From positions 1 through 6,242 of the forward strand of contig CAIWGR010000273.1 of the NCBI GenBank assembly GCA_903912275.1: a stretch of DNA of 6,242 nucleotides, given 5' to 3'. Each line of letters opens with the position of its first letter. Within the stretch, counting starts at the first letter, position 1. The DNA is from an uncultured delta proteobacterium. GTDB lineage: Bacteria > Myxococcota_A > Bradymonadia > REDH01. The notes under the pieces are model-generated. The model was not told the DNA's origin and did not search any database. It was given only the letters and a program-made list of their open reading frames with translations. A program made the translations under genes and the position numbers. This document shows, one piece after another, positions 4,430 through 6,242 of the stretch.

Positions 4430-6242
4430 TCAGCCCTTGCCCTTTGCCGCCTTCGCGGAAGCGGTCTTGGCAGGTGCTTTGGATGCGGTGGTCTTGGCCG
4501 GCGCCTTCGCCGCGATGGACTTCTTGGGAGCGGCCTTCTTTGCAGCCGGCTTGGCCGCGGCTGCCTTCACGGCCGGCTTGGCTGCCGCCCGCGCCTTGGG
4601 GGCACCGCGGCGACCCGGCTTTGCAGAGGGCGGGCGTGACGCCTTTTCCGCGAGTAGTGCCAGCGCCTCATCGAGCGTGAGGTCGTCGGAGTTGCTGCCC
4701 TTGGGGAGCGTGGCGTTGATGTCGCCATGCTTCACATAGCGGCCATACTTGCCCTCGAAGATGCCAATCTCGGTCTTGTCGGTGGGGTGCTGGCCCACAA
4801 CGCGGATGGGTGTCGCAGAGGCGCGGCCGCCCTTGGCGCTCTTGGCAACGAAGAGCTCCAGCGCACGCGCCAGTCCGACCGTCAGCACATCGTCGGCAGG
4901 CGTGAGCGAGGCGAACACGCGCTCATGTTCAACGTAGGGGCCGAAGCGGCCAATGGCAGCGGTGATCGGCTTGCCGGTCTCGGGGTGGGTTCCCACTTCG
5001 CGCGGCAGCCGGAGCAGCTCGACAGCCTCCTCGAAGGTCAGGCTCTCGGGCACCTTGCCCTTGGGCAGGCTGGCCCGCTTGGGCTTATCGGCACCCTTCT
5101 CGTCGCTCGTCTCGCCGAGCTGCACATAGGCGCCGAAACGGCCGTTGAGTAGGTAGACAGGGAGCCCGCTTTCGGGGTGCATGCCCATCGCCGACGTGCT
5201 CGCCGCGCTGCGGTCGATGAGCTGCTTGAGCCACTCCTCCGTGACCTCGCTCGGCGCCGTGTCGGGCGGCATGCTTGCGCGAACCGGCGTCTCGCCGTCG
5301 ATGGCCGGCGCCTCGGTGTAGAGGCCGAACTTGCCCACGCGGATGGCGAAGTGGCCGAACTTGGCGTGCTCGATCGTGCATATGGCCTTCGGGTCCACGC
5401 TGGTTGCCTCGCCGATGCCCACCAGAATCTGCTCGTTGTAGAAGCGCTTGAGGTAGGCCGTCTTCTCCTCGCGGTCGCTGATGTCGTCGAGTTCGGCCTC
5501 CATCTTGGCGGTGAAATCGAGGTCGACCATCTTGCTCATCGTCCGCTCGAGCAGCGCTGTCACGGCGAAGGCGGTGAACGTGGGGACCAGCTGCTTCGCT
5601 TTGATGAAGCTGTAGCCGCGGTCGAGGATGGTCTTGATGATCGATGCGTAGGTCGAGGGACGGCCGATGCCATCCTTCTCGAGCGCCTTGACCAGCGTCG
5701 CCTCGGTGAAGCGTGCAGGCGGCCGGGTCTCATGGCCGAGCGGCATCACCTCGCGGTTGAGCGGGGCATCGCCCTCCTTCATCGAAGGCAGGAGCTTGTC
5801 CTGGTCGTCGAGCGCTGCATCCGGGTCGTCGGTCCCTTCGACATAGGCGCGGAGGAAGCCGGGAAAGAGCACTTCGCGGCCGGAGGTCTTGAAGAGCGCC
5901 TCGCGGCCGTCGGAGGCCCGGATGGCGAGCTCCACATTGGTGAAGGCGACGATGGCGTCGGCCATCTGCGTGGCGACCGCGCGCTTCCAGATCAGGTCGT
6001 AGAGGCGGGCCTCATCGCCCGAGAGCCGGAGCTCTTCGGCCGTCGCCATGCGGGTGCCGGCAGGCCGGATGGCCTCGTGCGCCTCCTGGGCTCCCTTGGC
6101 CTTGGTGTCGAACTGCTTGGGCTTGGGCGAGAGATACTTGTCGCCGTAGCGGTCCACGATGGTGGCACGAATCGCACCGACCGCCTGCTCAGAGAGGTTG
6201 GTCGAGTCGGTACGCATGTAGGTGATGTGACCGTTCTCGTAG
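4430..6242 (-). CDS. topA: DNA topoisomerase I (type IA), C-terminal part; 5' end outside window
   Basis: 603 residues are visible, ending at the TGA at 4432-4430; residue 1 here is the Tyr codon at 6241-6239. The enzyme relaxes negative supercoils by cutting one strand through a 5'-phosphotyrosine. The catalytic Tyr is visible residue 8 (codon 6220-6218) in ITYMRTDST, matching the Tyr319 motif of E. coli. The Toprim domain lies outside the window. Other core motifs are EAHEAIRP (53-60) and FTEATLVKALEKDGIGRPSTYASII (178-202). After the core come about four Topo_C-type repeats, with GKFG, GRFG, GRFG and GKYG motifs near visible residues 303, 367, 431 and 497. The zinc-binding CxxC pairs of E. 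coli TopA are absent; the only visible cysteine is near residue 288. The end is a 69-residue Lys/Ala/Pro-rich tail (coding 4433-4639) with 16 lysines and no acidic residue, likely DNA-binding. Confidence 0.96.
   Translation of the reverse strand, partial: YENGHITYMRTDSTNLSEQAVGAIRATIVDRYGDKYLSPKPKQFDTKAKGAQEAHEAIRPAGTRMATAEELRLSGDEARLYDLIWKRAVATQMADAIVAFTNVELAIRASDGREALFKTSGREVLFPGFLRAYVEGTDDPDAALDDQDKLLPSMKEGDAPLNREVMPLGHETRPPARFTEATLVKALEKDGIGRPSTYASIIKTILDRGYSFIKAKQLVPTFTAFAVTALLERTMSKMVDLDFTAKMEAELDDISDREEKTAYLKRFYNEQILVGIGEATSVDPKAICTIEHAKFGHFAIRVGKFGLYTEAPAIDGETPVRASMPPDTAPSEVTEEWLKQLIDRSAASTSAMGMHPESGLPVYLLNGRFGAYVQLGETSDEKGADKPKRASLPKGKVPESLTFEEAVELLRLPREVGTHPETGKPITAAIGRFGPYVEHERVFASLTPADDVLTVGLARALELFVAKSAKGGRASATPIRVVGQHPTDKTEIGIFEGKYGRYVKHGDINATLPKGSNSDDLTLDEALALLAEKASRPPSAKPGRRGAPKARAAAKPAVKAAAAKPAAKKAAPKKSIAAKAPAKTTASKAPAKTASAKAAKGKG

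Noticed and set aside
4027..4680. 217-codon plus-strand frame across infA and the topA tail
   Set aside because: It is antisense to two clearly conserved genes (IF-1 and TopA) and shows no recognisable family feature.
4437..4739. Ala-rich plus-strand frame opposite the topA tail resembling a membrane protein
   Set aside because: The Ala/Leu/Phe runs are simply the reverse reading of the low-complexity Lys/Ala tail codons of topA.

Overview
The window comes from a high-GC bacterial chromosome, with strong G/C preference at third codon positions. It holds six complete or partial genes on the minus strand and one partial gene on the plus strand. There is no tRNA, rRNA, CRISPR array, insertion sequence or phage gene, and no stretch over 300 bases lacks a gene. 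The lineage cannot be fixed from this piece. FeoB (gate sequences CAIPGI and QCFATAG, long periplasmic-type insert) and TopA (cysteine-poor C-terminal repeats with a Lys/Ala tail) look unlike enterobacterial versions. They are closer to what I know from Bacteroidota/Verrucomicrobiota-type or other non-proteobacterial Gram-negatives. That placement is inference at low confidence.

Layout: (1) bases 1-876, plus strand, the C-terminal 291 residues of an unrecognised protein. (2) bases 873-3979, minus strand, a tight ferrous-iron uptake operon read feoA, feoB, a small Cys-rich FeoB-associated membrane protein (GTG start overlapping the feoB stop), then an unrecognised 143-residue membrane protein. 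The last gene ends tail to tail with gene 1, sharing the palindrome CTAG. (3) bases 3980-4092, the feo control region, with an AT-rich 17-bp perfect palindrome of Fur-like geometry and a second 15-bp palindrome nearer the feoA ribosome binding site. (4) bases 4093-4311, infA (IF-1, 72 residues), with its own good sigma-70-type promoter at 4357-4385. (5) bases 4430-6242, the C-terminal part of topA, entering just before the catalytic tyrosine and running off the window edge.

Together, FeoA and FeoB would import Fe2+ across the inner membrane, with the Cys-rich protein and perhaps the 143-residue protein as accessory parts. The palindromes suggest control by an iron-responsive repressor. infA and topA are housekeeping genes on the same strand but appear to be separately transcribed. 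I found no clearly new system. The best leads are the feo operators, the Asn-to-Ser change in the FeoB G4 motif, and the unknown fourth gene of the feo operon.
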